Source: Zavarzinia sp. (GTDB lineage Bacteria; Pseudomonadota; Alphaproteobacteria; Zavarziniales; Zavarziniaceae). From it: 6,524 bases of DNA. Made by a program: the position numbers and the translations under genes. The DNA lies in NCBI GenBank assembly GCA_028694545.1, contig JAQVKV010000140.1:1-6524 (forward strand), in the 5' to 3' direction. This document shows positions 4,984 to 6,524 of this stretch, in pieces. How positions within the stretch are numbered: position 1 is the stretch's first letter; every line of letters starts with the position of its first letter. A model generated the notes under the pieces. The model searched no databases and was not told the DNA's origin. It saw nothing but the letters and a program-made list of their open reading frames with translations.

Positions 4984-6524
4984 ATGTCCGACATTGCCCT
5001 TCCTCCCGTCCATTCCGCCACCGACACCATCCTGATCGTCGACTTCGGCTCGCAGGTGACCCAGCTCATCGCCCGCCGTGTCCGCGAAGCCGGGGTCTAT
5101 TGCGAGATCGTGCCCTTCGCGAAAGCGCTGGAGGGCTACGAGCGCCTGAACCCCAAGGCGGTGATCCTCTCCGGCAGCCCCGCCTCGGTGACCGAGGCGG
5201 ATGGGCCCCGGGCCCCGGACGAGATCCTGAATTCCGGCAAGCCGATCTTCGGCATCTGCTATGGCGAACAGGTCATATGCCACCAGATGGGCGGCAAGGT
5301 CGAACCCGGCCACGACCGCGAATTCGGCCGCGCCCAGCTCGAGATCACCGACGACTGCCGCCTGTTCCACGGTCTCTGGGCGACGGGCGACAAGCCGCAG
5401 GTGTGGATGAGCCATGGCGACCGCGTGACCGCGATCCCGCCGGGATTCCGCGTCGTCGCCACCTCGCCGGGCGCGCCCTTCGCCGCCATCGCCAACGACG
5501 AGAAGCGGATCTACGCCGTGCAGTTCCACCCGGAAGTGGTGCACACGCCCGATGGCGCGAAACTCCTCTCGCGCTTCGTGCACGAGGTCGCGGGCTGCAA
5601 GGCGGACTGGACCATGCATGCCTTCCGCGAGGCGGAAATCGCCCGCGTCCGCGCCCAGGTCGGCGGCGGCCGGGTGATCTGCGGCCTCTCGGGCGGGGTC
5701 GATTCCTCCGTCGTCGCCGTGCTGCTGCACGAGGCGATCGGCGACCAGCTCACCTGCGTCTTCGTCGACACCGGCATGATGCGCGCGGGCGAGGCGGAAG
5801 AGGTGGTGACCCTGTTCCGCGACCATTACAATATCCGCCTCGTGCATTCGGATGCCCGCGCGCTCTTCCTCGACAAGCTCGCCGGCGTGACCGACCCGGA
5901 GCAGAAGCGCAAGATCATCGGCGCGACCTTCATCGACGTCTTCGAGAAGGAAGCCAAGGCGATCGGCGGCGCCGATTTCCTCGCGCAGGGTACCCTCTAT
6001 CCGGACGTGATCGAAAGCGTGTCCTTCTCGGGCGGGCCCAGCGTCACCATCAAGTCGCACCACAATGTGGGCGGGCTTCCGGCCCGCATGCGCATGCAGC
6101 TGGTCGAACCCTTGCGCGAACTCTTCAAGGACGAGGTCCGCGCCCTTGGCCGCGAACTCGGCCTGCCGGAAGCCTTCGTCGGCCGCCACCCCTTCCCGGG
6201 GCCGGGCCTCGCCATCCGCATGCCGGGCGACATCACGGAAGAAAAGCTCGAGATCCTGCGCAAGGCCGACAAGATCTATCTGGAAGAGATCCGCAAGGCC
6301 GGCCTCTACGACGAGATCTGGCAGGCCTTCGCCGTGCTGCTTCCGGTCCGCACCGTCGGCGTCATGGGCGACGGCCGCACCTACGACCAGGTCTGCGGCC
6401 TGCGCGCCGTCACCTCGGTCGATGGCATGACCGCCGACAGCTACCCCTTCGAACACGCCTTCCTGTCCCGCGTCGCGACCCGCATCATCAACGAAGTCAA
6501 GGGCATCAACCGCGTCGTCTACGA
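4984..6524 (+). CDS. guaA: GMP synthase (glutamine-hydrolysing), 3' partial
   Basis: Converts XMP, glutamine and ATP to GMP, the last step of de novo guanine nucleotide synthesis, in the cytoplasm. 513 complete codons are present and the frame is still open at the edge (last residues RVVY, then an incomplete codon); E. coli GuaA has 525 residues, so only about a dozen are missing. The class I glutamine amidotransferase domain spans ~15-200, with nucleophile Cys92 in GICYGEQ and His182/Glu184 in VQFHPEV. The ATP-pyrophosphatase domain follows, with P-loop SGGVDS (236-241) and FVDTGMMR. The C-terminal dimerisation domain includes [30 protein letters not shown] and the PFEHAFL segment. The ATG at 4984 fits because the conserved ILIVDFGSQ begins at residue 16; no strong ribosome site precedes it. 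The oxyanion-side loop reads LSGSPAS where LSGGP is common. All catalytic residues are intact, so it should be functional. Confidence 0.97.
   Translation, partial: MSDIALPPVHSATDTILIVDFGSQVTQLIARRVREAGVYCEIVPFAKALEGYERLNPKAVILSGSPASVTEADGPRAPDEILNSGKPIFGICYGEQVICHQMGGKVEPGHDREFGRAQLEITDDCRLFHGLWATGDKPQVWMSHGDRVTAIPPGFRVVATSPGAPFAAIANDEKRIYAVQFHPEVVHTPDGAKLLSRFVHEVAGCKADWTMHAFREAEIARVRAQVGGGRVICGLSGGVDSSVVAVLLHEAIGDQLTCVFVDTGMMRAGEAEEVVTLFRDHYNIRLVHSDARALFLDKLAGVTDPEQKRKIIGATFIDVFEKEAKAIGGADFLAQGTLYPDVIESVSFSGGPSVTIKSHHNVGGLPARMRMQLVEPLRELFKDEVRALGRELGLPEAFVGRHPFPGPGLAIRMPGDITEEKLEILRKADKIYLEEIRKAGLYDEIWQAFAVLLPVRTVGVMGDGRTYDQVCGLRAVTSVDGMTADSYPFEHAFLSRVATRIINEVKGINRVVY

Noticed and set aside
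4249..6456. 735-codon open frame on the - strand opposite the TPR gene and guaA
   Set aside because: It is the antisense shadow of guaA in GC-rich DNA: no recognisable domain, composition dominated by Ala/Gly/Arg/Asp/Val, while the + strand encodes an unmistakable GMP synthase.
1..6524. CRISPR array, tRNA, rRNA, insertion sequence or defence system
   Set aside because: No regularly spaced repeats, cloverleaf, transposase-like frame or terminal inverted repeats were seen on either strand.

Overview
The window is about 6.5 kb of very GC-rich DNA (impression from reading; no composition was computed). It looks like chromosomal DNA of an alphaproteobacterium, possibly of the Rhodospirillales type, but the genus cannot be fixed. 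Reasons: codons end almost always in G or C; the guaA and RsmB-type methyltransferase products look alphaproteobacterial; and the sugar hydrolase is of the GH13 alpha-glucosidase type seen in Halomonas and alphaproteobacteria.

Layout, left to right. (1) 2..1240 (+): an RsmB/NOP-family RNA m5C methyltransferase whose N-terminus lies outside the window. (2) 1241..2350 (-): a 369-residue protein with an OmpA-like peptidoglycan-binding domain and an unrecognised C-terminal domain. It has no signal peptide, and its stop codon abuts that of gene 1 with no gap. (3) 2497..4119 (+): a cytosolic GH13 alpha-glucosidase, divergent from gene 2 across a 146-bp intergenic region. (4) 4291..4770 (+): a small exported TPR protein, followed by a long nested intrinsic terminator at 4794..4849. 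(5) 4984..6524 (+): guaA, GMP synthase, complete except for roughly the last dozen residues, which run off the right edge.

The methyltransferase and guaA are housekeeping genes that, as I recall, often sit close together in alphaproteobacteria, near guaB. The three genes between them (OmpA-like, alpha-glucosidase, TPR) form no obvious pathway and look like accessory genes placed between two core genes. No integrase, transposase, tRNA or flanking direct repeat was seen.

The most unusual non-coding signal is a perfect 14-bp inverted repeat, GTTCCC-TG-GGGAAC, present twice in identical form: 2450..2463, just upstream of the alpha-glucosidase, and 4191..4204, upstream of the TPR gene. It could be a shared operator or an interspersed palindrome. 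The most unusual protein is the OmpA-like gene: it keeps the family's peptidoglycan-contacting Asp and Arg but has no visible export signal, and an upstream in-frame stop rules out a longer N-terminus. No clearly new multi-gene system is visible.
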